From positions 1 to 56,234 of the forward strand of contig CALFWR010000079.1 of the NCBI GenBank assembly GCA_937928555.1: a DNA stretch of 56,234 bases. The letters run 5' to 3'. The DNA is from an uncultured Pirellulaceae bacterium (GTDB lineage Bacteria; Planctomycetota; Planctomycetia; Pirellulales; Pirellulaceae). The translations under genes and the position numbers were made by a program. The first letter of the stretch is position 1; each line of letters opens with the position of its first letter. Below, piece by piece: positions 8,650 to 17,857 of the stretch. Below the pieces are notes generated by a model, which saw only the letters and a list, made by a program, of their open reading frames with translations, did not search any database and was not told where the DNA came from.

Positions 8650-9393
8650 CTCCCGCTCCGCGACCGAATCCGAACGCGACTTGGTAACGCGTCGCCCTGA
8701 CTGGCGCCGGTTCATTGCGTCCATCAACAAGCGACACAAAACAAAACCGATCGTCGCCCCCGCGATCACGTCCGAAACGTAATGAGCCCGGGCAAACACA
8801 CGCTGCACGCAAACCAGCACTGCCACAACATAAAACAGCCATCGGCCGCGCGGGTACAGGATCGCCAACGCCGTCGCCAACGCGAACGCCGTGGTGGCAT
8901 GACCCGAGGGAAACGAGTGCAACGAATCGCGAACCAGTCCCGCCGCCGGATCGGTCGCCACAAAGTTGGACTTTGTCAGCCAGCCGATTTCAATGCCGGC
9001 GACTTCCTGCCCCGATCCCGGAATTGGCCTGTGGCGAACAAACAGCATCTTCAGCAGCGCGCCGGCGGACGACGCGACCGCAACGGCAACCACCACCTGC
9101 TTCCATCGTCGCTGGCCCACCAACGCCAGCAGCCAGACGACTAGCAGCACTCCAACCCCGTGCCCAAACAACTCCATCAAGTGAATGGCCTTTTTGAAGT
9201 CGCCTGGCAATTGGAATGATTGCAACCTGCTCGTATGCGGATCGAGAAACAGAAACGCAAACACGCCCGCAGCGGCACCCAAAACCGACAGCGCCAGCAG
9301 ATTTTTGCCACTGCCAAGCCAATGTGCTGGCGTCTGAAGCTCGGAATTGTCCTGTTTGTTTTGCAAAGTCCCGTTCGTTCCCTGCCAACCCAA
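8620..9393 (-). CDS. PAP2-family membrane phosphatase
   Basis: The three phosphatase motifs are present in order: K-x6-RP as KMLFVRHRP, PSGH as SFPSGHATTAFA, and R-x5-H-x3-D as RVFARAHYVSD. Several hydrophobic helices surround them, so this is a membrane phosphatase of the PAP2/lipid-phosphate class, acting on lipid phosphates or undecaprenyl pyrophosphate; the substrate is not visible. The longest frame runs back to 9675, but that would overlap the divergent transferase gene by more than 200 bp. A TTG at 9393 preceded by AGGAGA is a better start and gives 257 residues. A lipid-phosphate role fits the neighbouring lipid-linked sugar transferase, but that is inference. Confidence 0.82.
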   Translation of the reverse strand: MGWQGTNGTLQNKQDNSELQTPAHWLGSGKNLLALSVLGAAAGVFAFLFLDPHTSRLQSFQLPGDFKKAIHLMELFGHGVGVLLVVWLLALVGQRRWKQVVVAVAVASSAGALLKMLFVRHRPIPGSGQEVAGIEIGWLTKSNFVATDPAAGLVRDSLHSFPSGHATTAFALATALAILYPRGRWLFYVVAVLVCVQRVFARAHYVSDVIAGATIGFVLCRLLMDAMNRRQSGRRVTKSRSDSVAERELLPGERQAA

Positions 9394-9437
9394 ACCCCGC
9401 AGTTCTCCTGCGAAGCTGAGATTGACCCTGCTGTCAG

Positions 9438-11954
9438 ATGCTCGTAATGTCCCCGAAATCCAAATTCTGCTGTTTCTCTTCCGTCGCGTTGCCCGTGGAA
9501 TCGCAAGCCAACCAACCCAGAACTGAGCTTCCGCCATCTGACGATTCGCCTGTTGAATCGGGTGTTTCAGTTGTCTTTTTTCACGACGAGATCCATCAGG
9601 AATCCCTGATCCGCTCGGCTCAGCAACTGTTCGCCGCAAAGCAAATTCCTGTTGAGTTACTTTGCGTGCGACCAAGCGGCCCGCGAATCACGCCGCTCTC
9701 TGGTTCGCCCAACTTGCAACACGTTCCCGATTATCAATCGGCACTCCATAAAGCAAAATTTGCGAAAATCGTTTTTGCAGATCCGGCATACCGTTTCCAA
9801 AGCGAACATTGGGACTTGCTTGAGTCCGATTCAGTCAAATCCTACCCCGTCCGCTCACTTGCACTTGCCTCTCCCAAGCCACCTGCATCGCGACGCCTGT
9901 TGGCGTGGACGTTTGCGTTTTTGGCATGGTTTCTCTTGCGAGTCAAGAAGCATCGTCTTCGTCCGGGAATTATTGTAGCCCAAACCGACTTTCTCAAAAC
10001 CCTCGGCCTTGACCGTGCGTCATCGCAAACTGCCGATACGCCGATGTGGATTTTGGCACTCGCACGATGGTCTCACGACTCGCGGATAAATGAAACTCAA
10101 CCGGTCACCGAATGCGAACTCGGTGTTCGTTCAAACCTCAAATGGACGCGGCAGGATTCGGGACCACCAAACTTTCCCCGTTCACGCTCACTGCGAAAAT
10201 CGATTTCGTCTCTGCTGCGATTCTGGTTCACGCGAATTGCTTTCCCCGCCCGCGAGAAATTCAAACCCGTCCATCCCGCCGCGCCGGTCCTTTCGCGACG
10301 AACCAGATTTGCGCTTTCGGCACTGGTCATTCTGAGCGCCTGCATTCTCGTTTTGACCAACCGCGGCTACCCTTTGTTCGAGCCCGATGAAGCCCGCAAC
10401 GCTCAGTTGGCGCTCAATGTCGCCGAATCCGGAAATTGGCTTTCGCTAAACCTGTACGGCAATCCCTACACTGACAAACCACCCCTAATGGCCTGGCTGA
10501 CGGCCTGCTGCCACTGGATGTTTGGAGCCAGCGAAGCTACCTCGCGACTTCCGTCGGCGATTGCAGCGATCGTCACCGTCTGCCTGACGCTTTTGGTCGG
10601 TCGCCGTTTGGTTGGATTCAGAAGTGCCCTCGCTGGCACCGCGGCCCTGATCGTCTCATGGGGCTTTGTCTTTCAGGCCCGCTTTGTGACCATGGACATG
10701 CTGCTTGGTTGCTGCACCACGGCCGCAATCCTGCTGGGCATGCTGGCCCTGCGCCGATCGGCTTCGACCAAGCGCACGCTGATCATGGCCCTGGCCGGCG
10801 TCGCAACGGGTCTGGGTATCATGGCCAAAGGCCCCGTGGCGGTGGTGATCGTGATGCCGATCCTCGCACTGGCGATCTTTGTACGCGAGCAGCTTGACCG
10901 CAGGGAAAGAAAATCGCTGGTGCTTTGCTGGCTTGTGCCCACGGTCGTCGTTGGACTGCCGTGGTTCATCATCGCGACGATTCAGAATCCTGCCTTTGCC
11001 TACGATTTCGTCTGGAAGCACCATGTTGTCCGCTTCAGCGATGCCTTTATCCACAAAGAACCGTTCTGGTACTACGGCGTGGTCCTCTGGATCATCATGT
11101 TCCCCACGTCCATCGTCCTACCTCGCGTGTTCCAGTTCCTCGCCTCGCCTCGCCAGAAATTCCGCGCCGGTCGCACCCCCGAACACGGCGTTCTCGCCCT
11201 TGGCGCGTTATGGATCGTGGCTTTCTTTTCGATGTCCGAGTGCAAACTGCCTGCCTACATTTTGCCGGCGTTCCCGTTGATGGCGTTGCTCTGCGGCGTC
11301 GCGATCGAACACTGGTTGTTCGGCATCGGAATCAACAACAAGCAAAAACGACGCTCTTTTCATCGTTTGCCCAAACGCATCGCGATCGGAATGAGCCTCA
11401 TGACCGCCACGCTCGCCGGCGTCATCCTGTACCGTTTTACCGAATTTCGTTTTGGAAATATCGGGATCGCGATTTTCGCGTTGCTGATCACAGGTTTGCT
11501 GTTCATCGCGGTGAGACGCTCTGCCAGGCCCGCTTCCGCCTGGGCGGCAGCGGCAGCAATTTGCGCCATGTTTGCCTTTCTGGTCAACAACCAGTTCGTC
11601 CCATCGTTGGGCTTCAAAAGATCCATTCTCTACTCGATCAAGCAGTCCGGGATCGACGCCGACACGCCGCTGGTCTACTTCGGACGCGATTCGCATGCCC
11701 ACGCGATGTACCTTGCTGATCGCGATGTGGTCCATGTCAAAGAAGAAAATATCGACGAAATGAATACCCTTCTCGGCGGGTGCGACAGCGCGATCGTGGT
11801 AGCCTCTGACCAAAATATCCACAGGCTCGAAGAAGCAAACTCCGGATCACTTGTCGTCAAACCTCAACGCATCAGGCACACCTTTTTGCTACTGCATCGC
11901 GATTCGATCCGCACCGCTTCGCCAGAACAAGCCGACGCTTCTATTCAGCGTTAG
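9438..11954 (+). CDS. ArnT/PMT-like glycosyltransferase with extra N-terminal domain
   Basis: From about residue 290 this 838-residue protein is a polytopic GT83/ArnT-like transferase: LTNRGYPLFEPDEARNAQLALNVAESGNW and NPYTDKPPLMAWL are the first-loop motif with the catalytic DE pair, followed by about ten hydrophobic helices. Such enzymes move a sugar from a polyprenyl phosphate to a lipid or protein on the outer side of the membrane. The first 230 residues are different. They read as a soluble alpha/beta domain (VSVVFFHDEIHQ, KIVFADPAYRFQSEHW) that resembles a degraded GT-A fold with no obvious DxD. A hydrophobic stretch near 155-175 may tether it. The gene is divergent from the PAP2 phosphatase with about 45 bp between starts. 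Confidence 0.85.
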   Translation: MLVMSPKSKFCCFSSVALPVESQANQPRTELPPSDDSPVESGVSVVFFHDEIHQESLIRSAQQLFAAKQIPVELLCVRPSGPRITPLSGSPNLQHVPDYQSALHKAKFAKIVFADPAYRFQSEHWDLLESDSVKSYPVRSLALASPKPPASRRLLAWTFAFLAWFLLRVKKHRLRPGIIVAQTDFLKTLGLDRASSQTADTPMWILALARWSHDSRINETQPVTECELGVRSNLKWTRQDSGPPNFPRSRSLRKSISSLLRFWFTRIAFPAREKFKPVHPAAPVLSRRTRFALSALVILSACILVLTNRGYPLFEPDEARNAQLALNVAESGNWLSLNLYGNPYTDKPPLMAWLTACCHWMFGASEATSRLPSAIAAIVTVCLTLLVGRRLVGFRSALAGTAALIVSWGFVFQARFVTMDMLLGCCTTAAILLGMLALRRSASTKRTLIMALAGVATGLGIMAKGPVAVVIVMPILALAIFVREQLDRRERKSLVLCWLVPTVVVGLPWFIIATIQNPAFAYDFVWKHHVVRFSDAFIHKEPFWYYGVVLWIIMFPTSIVLPRVFQFLASPRQKFRAGRTPEHGVLALGALWIVAFFSMSECKLPAYILPAFPLMALLCGVAIEHWLFGIGINNKQKRRSFHRLPKRIAIGMSLMTATLAGVILYRFTEFRFGNIGIAIFALLITGLLFIAVRRSARPASAWAAAAAICAMFAFLVNNQFVPSLGFKRSILYSIKQSGIDADTPLVYFGRDSHAHAMYLADRDVVHVKEENIDEMNTLLGGCDSAIVVASDQNIHRLEEANSGSLVVKPQRIRHTFLLLHRDSIRTASPEQADASIQR

Positions 11955-12432
11955 GGCGTTGCTTGGCGCACTTTCGGCGGGTTTGCACGTTTGCACCCAC
12001 GGCCACAGCATGCCACCGCTTTGCGGCTAAATGCGTGCAACTTCAAAGCGCGTGAGCGACAAGTGACTCACACCGACGGTAACGAAACTTGCCAGTGGCC
12101 TTTCATTGTCAACCGCTTTGTTAGCCGTTCTGTTAATCCCAGCGTTGCCAAGCTTCAAACGGACGCTACAAAGTCAATCTGATCGGTCGATCCTTGCACA
12201 ACATTCAAAACGCTTGACTTCTTGCCGAACGAAGTCGCTAACGGTTCGCTAATCCGAACAGCCCGAACAATCGGAGTTCTTACGGAACCCGCAAGGCTTA
12301 TCCAGGACAAATTTTTCCTTTTGTCCCGACGCTTTCTACAGGCCGTGTATTTTTCCTCATCAACACAACGGACGTGTTGAAGTCTGCTCGCACCGGATTG
12401 GTTCCCCGACACATTCAACAGCTCCCACGATC
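11955..12432. other. Non-coding spacer upstream of the basic protein gene
   Basis: No frame of coding character, recognisable hairpin terminator or known RNA is seen in these 478 bp. Part of it presumably carries the promoter of the lysine-rich protein. Confidence 0.5.
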
Positions 12433-12942
12433 ATGCCAAAGACAAAAAAAACTCCAGCTAAAAAGTCAACCGCTGCCAAAGCTTCTACAGAGAAGGCCAG
12501 TAAAACAAAGGTTGCCGCCAAAAAGAAGGCTCCCACGAAAGTGAAAGCAAAATCTAAAACAGCCACCAAATCGAAAGCAAAAACCGACGCGGCCAAAATC
12601 CCCACCGAAAAGCTGGAGCTTCTCAACGAAACCGGACGTCGTCAGCAGAACGTCAAGCCCGTCGTTGAGCGCCGAAAGCGCCGCCGCCAGATCGATCCTA
12701 CGACTTGCGAGCGTGACTACAACAACGCCGAAATCGAATTCATGCAAGCCATGGACGACTACAAGCGTCAATCCGGTCGCATGTTCCCGACTTGCAGCGA
12801 AATCCTCGAAGTCATCCAAAAGCTGGGCTACCGCCAGATCGCCGAATCGGCCGATCTGATGTACGATCCCAACGAAGAAACCAAAGCAGCTCCGCAAGAA
12901 GAATCGCTCGACACCGAGTTCGACGACGAAGACGAAGAATAG
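12433..12942 (+). CDS. Histone-H1-like lysine/alanine-rich protein with conserved C-terminal domain
   Basis: The first 55 residues consist almost entirely of Lys, Ala, Thr and Ser ([16 protein letters not shown] and repeats), like the tails of bacterial histone-H1 homologues that bind DNA non-specifically. The middle ([25 protein letters not shown], then [20 protein letters not shown]) looks like a compact helical domain, and the end is strongly acidic (EFDDEDEE). I recall similar proteins only as planctomycete hypotheticals, so chromatin or nucleic-acid binding is an inference from composition. It is followed directly by a strong terminator, which argues for a single-gene, well-expressed unit. 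Confidence 0.85.
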   Translation: MPKTKKTPAKKSTAAKASTEKASKTKVAAKKKAPTKVKAKSKTATKSKAKTDAAKIPTEKLELLNETGRRQQNVKPVVERRKRRRQIDPTTCERDYNNAEIEFMQAMDDYKRQSGRMFPTCSEILEVIQKLGYRQIAESADLMYDPNEETKAAPQEESLDTEFDDEDEE

Positions 12943-12998
12943 GCCATCCAGGCGATCGCCAAACTGGACTCTTCCCCGCAGAGCCAACCGATGCAAGC

Positions 12999-13045
12999 AA
13001 GCCCGCAGGATCGACAGTCCCCACTGTTGGACCTGCGGGCTTTTT
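12999..13045 (+). terminator. Rho-independent terminator of the basic protein gene
   Basis: The arms AAGCCCGCAGG and CCTGCGGGCTT pair perfectly, an inner ACAGT/ACTGT stem extends the hairpin, and five T residues follow. A B-subfamily MITE starts three bases after the T-tract. Confidence 0.92.
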
Positions 13046-13048
13046 CAG

Positions 13049-13234
13049 CCCGGATTATTCACGAGGCGTGGGCGTGGCTTTTCGCTCAGTCAATGAACAC
13101 CGTATCAGTCCGAAAAAAGTCTTGTTTTGGAACGCATCAGCGAGGTGAACCGAATTTCCGGAGGTGGCCCAGCTTTGGCTACGTCTGGTGCGACGCAAAC
13201 CGCAATCAACGCCCGTCGTCGTGAATAATTCCGG
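13049..13234 (+). mobile_element. MITE subfamily B, complete copy
   Basis: This 186-bp element begins CCCGGATTATTCACGAGG and ends with the inverse sequence ...GTGAATAATTCCGG. The flanks carry the perfect 5-bp duplication TTCAG (13044-13048 and 13235-13239). The interior has the B-type GTCAATGAACACCGTATC and GCGAGGTGAACCGAAT stretches. It lies in the downstream edge of the terminator. The remaining 235 bp to the LptF gene hold nothing recognisable. Confidence 0.92.
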
Positions 13235-13474
13235 TTCAGTTCAACATCCCGCCTTGCCGGCCTTGCCGGGTGGTTCATTCAAATGGAGCGCCCAAAACGC
13301 CTCGCGCGGGCGACACCAAGTGCCAATCGCCCAATCGACGTTGACCAGAATTCGCAAACCCCCTAGTGTTGATCGCTGCAAATGACGTTGATTGCGAAAA
13401 GCTGATTTTGGATTTTTGAGCATGAGCTTTCGTGTTCCAATGTTGACCCTCGACGCCCACTATCCGCACCAGTA

Positions 13475-14707
13475 TTGAGCGTCTTTCCCCCGACCCGATT
13501 GCGTCCGCCGACCGTGTTTCCAAAACTGATAACTCGATACGTCGTTTGGGAACTCCTCAAAGTCTTCCTTGTCTCATCGGCCGCCTTTGTTTTGCTGATG
13601 CTACTGGTCGGCCTAGCCCAAAAAGCACGCGAGTACGGAATCGGTCCCGACATCGTTGTCCAGTTGGTGCCTTACCTGCTGCCCGAAGCACTGATGTTCG
13701 CCATCCCGGCAACGTCCTTGTTCAGTGTCTGCGTTGTCTTTGGCCGGATGGCTTCGGACAACGAGATCACGGCTTTGGAATCGCTGGGGCTTTCCAAAAC
13801 GATGGTGGTTGTACCTTCGATCATTTTGGCTTTTGGATTAAGCCTGTTTGCTGTTTTCCTGAACGACATCGCTTACGCGTGGAGTCACTGGGGGATCGAA
13901 AAAGTTGTCCTGGAAAGCACCGACAAAATCGTTTACGGCGTGTTGCGACAGGAAGGCAGTTTTAGCTCCGATCGATTCTCCATCGAAGTCGACGACGTAC
14001 AGGGGCGCACGTTGATCCAACCCAAGATCACGGTCAACGAAAACGAGGAAAGCTCCTTTCACCTGTCGGCATCCCGAGGCGAAATCACCGTCCATCCCGC
14101 CGGCCACAGCCTGCAGTTCAAAATGGACCGCGGCCGGATCAACAGCGAGAATCGCGGTGTCACGCTGGTCGACGGCGACCAATCCATTTGGGACATTCCG
14201 CTGCGTTCACCCGATGAGACTTCTGTCGAAACAGCCAACCCTTCGAACCTCTATCTGAGCCAGATATCTGGCGAAATTGCTGCTCAAGAGGCACGTCTGG
14301 CTGCGACTGAATCGGAAATCATCGCCGACGCGACCATGCAATGGCTCAGCGGGGACTTTGTTGGCCTCACGACCGCCGACTGGAAAGACCGCAACGACAA
14401 ACTTGAAAAAAGTCGCCGTCGCTACAGCAAACTGCACGTCGTCCCGCATCGCCGCTGGGCCAACGGATTCAGCTGCCTTGCCTTTGCCATCGTCGGTATC
14501 CCGGTGGCGCTGCGACTCAAGACAGGCAACTACGCCACGACTTTTGGGCTCTGCTTCATCCCGATTCTGATTCTGTACTATCCGCTGTTCATGTTTGGGC
14601 TCAGCGGCGCCAAAACCGGCGTCCTGCCTCCGCTTGCGGTCTGGATGGGTAACGTCGGCTGCCTCCTCGTGGGCCTGTTTCTGCTCCACCGCGAACTGAC
14701 CCGTTAG
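13475..14707 (+). CDS. LptF/LptG-family permease (YjgP/YjgQ)
   Basis: This 410-residue protein has the LptF/LptG layout: a start of the form PKLITRYVVWELLKVFLVSS, three N-terminal helices, a motif region DNEITALESLGLSKTMVVVPSI after the second helix, a large periplasmic beta-rich domain from about 130 to 300, and three C-terminal helices. Family members form the permease that extracts lipopolysaccharide for transport to the outer membrane. The start may be TTG at 13475 or GTG at 13514 (MFPKLITRY); neither has a good ribosome site. No second lptF/lptG lies next to it. The assignment to F or G cannot be made. Confidence 0.88.
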   Translation: MSVFPPTRLRPPTVFPKLITRYVVWELLKVFLVSSAAFVLLMLLVGLAQKAREYGIGPDIVVQLVPYLLPEALMFAIPATSLFSVCVVFGRMASDNEITALESLGLSKTMVVVPSIILAFGLSLFAVFLNDIAYAWSHWGIEKVVLESTDKIVYGVLRQEGSFSSDRFSIEVDDVQGRTLIQPKITVNENEESSFHLSASRGEITVHPAGHSLQFKMDRGRINSENRGVTLVDGDQSIWDIPLRSPDETSVETANPSNLYLSQISGEIAAQEARLAATESEIIADATMQWLSGDFVGLTTADWKDRNDKLEKSRRRYSKLHVVPHRRWANGFSCLAFAIVGIPVALRLKTGNYATTFGLCFIPILILYYPLFMFGLSGAKTGVLPPLAVWMGNVGCLLVGLFLLHRELTR

Positions 14708-14734
14708 AAGTTCGGCGTCGCTCGCGGCAGACTG

Positions 14735-14935
14735 TTGCCATCGACTATGAATGTAGTTGGATTCGCCAGAATTGCTTTTGCATCCCATACGGAATTCCGG
14801 CGAGTCCCACTATGGCTCCCGAGTCCCCCAATTAAATTCCGGGAAGGACCTTCGCTAACGACGTCTGCTTTTCGCAAACCCCCAGCCTTGCTGTGCGTCC
14901 GCCGCCGGCAGCGCGATCGACATTGAAACGAAATG
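14735..14935 (+). repeat. Family C dispersed repeat, copy 1
   Basis: It starts with GCCATCGACTATGAATGTAG and GGATTCGCCAGAATT, followed by a degenerate inverse arm (GGAATTCCGGCGAGTCC), then TTAAATTCCGGGAAGG. The same order is found at 27.7 kb and, on the other strand, at 41.1 kb. A tail of the form CTGTGCGTCCGCCG recurs at about 15460. Confidence 0.75.
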
Positions 14936-15006
14936 CCGTCCGGGACCGTTCACCATGTTCAGCCAAAAAACTGGCGACCTTCCTTTGATTTGATTACCAT
15001 GTCGCT

Positions 15007-15411
15007 GTGAAATTTCATCTCAAATCACTTCTCGCTTGCTCAACATGCTTCTGCATGTTGCTCGCGCTAAACGCGATTCCGTGGCAAAGCCAAACATCGA
15101 AGTACTTCTACGGCGCGCCGGAAGGTTTTAGGCTTGACGTGACTTCATACGGTTGGCCGTATTCTTATGATTTCGAGTTTTCTGCCCAGAGCTTGCCACA
15201 GCGATTGCCTGGCGATCTCACAGGTGAGGAAATTGAAGACGCTGAATTGGCGAATCGAATCGCCCGTTTTCACATTCTTGATAACTTGCTTATCATTGGA
15301 CTGCTGTCGCTTGTCGTGTTCGCCGTTTTTGAGATCCTGTACCGCCGCTTGGCTCATCCCTCGGACCTTGCCGTAGGCCGGAACAAGGACGCGGAATCAT
15401 CAAAAACGTAA
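15007..15411 (+). CDS. Small two-helix membrane protein, unknown function
   Basis: This 134-residue ORF starts at GTG. Its N-terminal helix (LLACSTCFCMLLALNA) and a second helix near 95-112 (LLIIGLLSLVVFAVFEI) enclose a polar loop rich in aromatic residues. The N-terminus follows the pattern of many short planctomycete membrane proteins. No domain is recognised. It stands alone between repeat-rich spacers, so no operon partner helps. Confidence 0.6.
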   Translation: MKFHLKSLLACSTCFCMLLALNAIPWQSQTSKYFYGAPEGFRLDVTSYGWPYSYDFEFSAQSLPQRLPGDLTGEEIEDAELANRIARFHILDNLLIIGLLSLVVFAVFEILYRRLAHPSDLAVGRNKDAESSKT

Positions 15412-15727
15412 GCCGCGCCAGCCACGGCCACTTTTTTACAAACGTCCCCAACCTCACTGTGCGTCCGCCGCTCCGGCAATGCTCCCGGTGGCTTTGCTTT
15501 TGTGAAATCGCCGCACCTTGCTAGGCATGAACCAATGACGATACGCCGCTGGCAAGCTAACATTCCGGTACCCACCTTTGTCAAAATTGTTTCTGCTGTT
15601 GCCGGCAGAGACTAAGATTGGTGACATGCCAACTGTCACGCGGAAGATCAACTGAGCCCAAAATTTGGAGCTGACACGACATCGACCGCAACCCGCCTTT
15701 CATCACTGGACCTGTTTTGGAGACTCA
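15412..15727. other. Spacer with a degenerate repeat fragment
   Basis: A segment near 15439-15480 resembles the tail of the family C repeat (CTGTGCGTCCGCCG). The rest shows no gene or hairpin. The upstream part of the next ORF (15665-15727) was excluded because a secretion signal starts at 15728. Confidence 0.45.
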
Positions 15728-16375
15728 ATGGTCAACTCGAGCAAACTGATTCCATTGCTGCTTTTACTTTCGTTTGAACTCGCTTTGGGGCAGGACAGCG
15801 CCACACAATCCAGCAACGCCGGTAAACGTGCCGACTTGCCTTCGGCGATTCGCCCGGAGTTGAACGATTTCGAAAAAGACATACAGCGTGCCGCCCGGCA
15901 GTATCTTGAATCGGCAGAAAAAGCCAGGAAGAAAGCGGTCGCGGCGATGAAGAAGGATCTGAAATCTGCCATGAAGCGGAACAATCTGGAATCCGCCGTG
16001 GCGATCAAAGCAAAAATTGAAGAACTTGAAATGGCAAACCTGTGGGCCATTGGAAAACCAAAAGCTTCCCCTGATGTGAAATCCAACAAACAGGCGGTCG
16101 CTCAAAACAGAACCCCTTTCCATCTCGAAAATGGTTACTGGACTCAATTGAACGATAAATTTGGAGTTGTAATTGCGGGCAGTGACATTTATTGGGTGAA
16201 AGACGACGTAAGGAATCCAAAACCCGCAACGCTTGGCTGGAACCAGCAGAAAGGTGAATACACGTTTGGCAAAATGGCAATCCGAAAGACCGATGACGGG
16301 CTCAAATTAATGAACTACTCAAACGGCGTGCTTGCCCGATTGAAAAAGTCACCCATCGATCGTCTCAAAAAGTGA
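15728..16375 (+). CDS. Secreted protein with a charged helical region, unknown function
   Basis: The ATG at 15728 begins a clear signal peptide (KLIPLLLLLSFELALGQ), so it was preferred over the start at 15665. Mature residues 30-95 form a long charged helix (LNDFEKDIQRAARQYLESAE, then KARKKAVAAMKKDLKSAMKR). The last 90 residues look beta-rich (FHLENGYWTQLNDKFGVVIA, then GSDIYWVKDD). I do not recognise a family, but helix-then-beta secreted proteins of this kind occur in planctomycetes. A B-type MITE begins 15 bp after the stop codon. Confidence 0.7.
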   Translation: MVNSSKLIPLLLLLSFELALGQDSATQSSNAGKRADLPSAIRPELNDFEKDIQRAARQYLESAEKARKKAVAAMKKDLKSAMKRNNLESAVAIKAKIEELEMANLWAIGKPKASPDVKSNKQAVAQNRTPFHLENGYWTQLNDKFGVVIAGSDIYWVKDDVRNPKPATLGWNQQKGEYTFGKMAIRKTDDGLKLMNYSNGVLARLKKSPIDRLKK

Positions 16376-16389
16376 AGCGACAAATTCAA

Positions 16390-16578
16390 CCCAGATTATT
16401 CACGAGGCGTGGGCGTAACTTTCAGTTCAGCCAATGAGCATCGCACCCGTTGGAAAAGAGTCTTTGGTCTGGAATTCAATCAACGAAGAGAACCGAAATC
16501 CCGGAGGCTGTCCTGCTTTGGGATACGCTTGGTGTGACTTAAACGGGACTCAACGCCCGTCGTCGCCAATAATTCTGA
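16390..16578 (+). mobile_element. MITE subfamily B, slightly diverged copy
   Basis: The left end is CCCAGATTATTCACGAGG (one change from consensus) and the right end is ...CCAATAATTCTGA. Flanking pentamers are TTCAA and TTCAT, a 4/5 match, which suggests an older insertion. The interior contains the B-type CAGCCAATGAGCATCG stretch. The following 248 bp to the DUF1559 gene hold nothing recognisable. Confidence 0.88.
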
Positions 16579-16826
16579 TTCATATCTGCATTCGACCGAG
16601 TTCGAGCCAGATGGGCAATAGATTTCTATTTTTGCGCTTTCCCGAATCCCACTGGCAGCCTTTTCATTTGGGGAATCTCAGCGAATCGCGAACTTTGTGG
16701 TGGGCAAGGTGGGCTTTGCAGGAGGACAAAAGGGTACTACCGTCATTCCTACACAAGTCCGATTTTCAATGCTGAAGCTCGCAATAAGCCGTGCGACAAA
16801 ATGTAAAAACTGGTAGGCTTTGCCTT

Positions 16827-17783
16827 ATGAAATCTCGAAACGCAACCGGATTTACGCTAGTCGAATTGTTGGTCGTGATTGCGATCATTGGAATACTGAT
16901 CGGGATGTTGTTGCCTGCGGTTCAGCAGATTCGCGAGGCCGCCCGACGAATCCAGTGCGCCAATCAACTCAGGCAGCAGGCTTTGGCGGCATTGAATTAT
17001 GAAAGTGCCCATATGCACTTTCCGGCAGGAGCCGAGTTTCCTTCGAACACCATGTGGTCGGCGTTTCTGTTGCCGTTTATGGAACAAGGAAACCTCTTCC
17101 GGTCCGTGGATCTGGATGGGCCGTGGAGTCCGGTCATTGGAGCCAGTGAAGCCAATGCGGCGGCGTTGAGCGTGAGGCTTCCCTACATGCGTTGTCCATC
17201 GGCGAACCTGTCGGGCCCACAGTTCGATCCGCTGACCGACACCGAACGAATGCCCAGCAGTTATCTTGCTTGCAGCAGTGGTTTGCTCGACAGAGAGTCG
17301 GGAGACTTTCCCTGGGCAGGTATGGACGCCGACCAGCAGTTCCGCGAATCCGATGGCGTCTTCTTTATCAACAGCAGAACGCGAATTGCTGCGATCGCTG
17401 ATGGTACATCGTCAACGGTATTGTTCGGCGAAGCTCTGCCCGATCAGACGCTGACCGGTGTCGATGAAGGCGGTAACGTTCAGAAAGTGGATCACTGGTA
17501 CATTGGCTCAAGTGAACTTGGAGACATGCGATCGTCTTTTAATCGCGGTTCTGCGGAAAACTCGGAGTGCATGGGATCAACAGCGGCCCCTATCAACTCG
17601 ATCAAGCGAACCGACACCAATATCGATCAGATGGAACTGTGTTTTAGCAGCAACCACCCCGGCGGCGTGAACCTTGGTTTTGCCGATGGGCATCTGGAGT
17701 TTGTTGGCGAAGACGTTTCGATGACAGTGCTTTCCGCGATCGGAAGCCGAGCCAACGGCGAAGTGGTCGGGGTGATCGAGTAG
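16827..17783 (+). CDS. DUF1559 protein with type IV pilin-like N-terminus
   Basis: The protein starts with a short basic leader and GFTLVELLVVIAIIGILIGMLLPAV, the prepilin peptidase site and helix, then the usual REAARR-QC-NQLRQ-ALA-LNYES. Near the end, NHPGGVNLGFADGHLEFV contains the H-x9-DG motif of this planctomycete family. Length 318 residues is normal. The ATG at 16827 gives MKSRNATGF; the upstream in-frame start at 16791 adds 12 residues that would lengthen the leader unusually. These proteins are thought to form pseudopilin-like surface structures, but their role is not settled. Planctomycete genomes carry many paralogues; a second one is at 42.4-43.6 kb. Confidence 0.95.
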   Translation: MKSRNATGFTLVELLVVIAIIGILIGMLLPAVQQIREAARRIQCANQLRQQALAALNYESAHMHFPAGAEFPSNTMWSAFLLPFMEQGNLFRSVDLDGPWSPVIGASEANAAALSVRLPYMRCPSANLSGPQFDPLTDTERMPSSYLACSSGLLDRESGDFPWAGMDADQQFRESDGVFFINSRTRIAAIADGTSSTVLFGEALPDQTLTGVDEGGNVQKVDHWYIGSSELGDMRSSFNRGSAENSECMGSTAAPINSIKRTDTNIDQMELCFSSNHPGGVNLGFADGHLEFVGEDVSMTVLSAIGSRANGEVVGVIE

Positions 17784-17857
17784 TGATCCTGCATCACGGG
17801 CGTCTGGCCAAGTTGAAACAAAAAGATAATCGCCGATCAACAAGTCTCCAAACTTAC

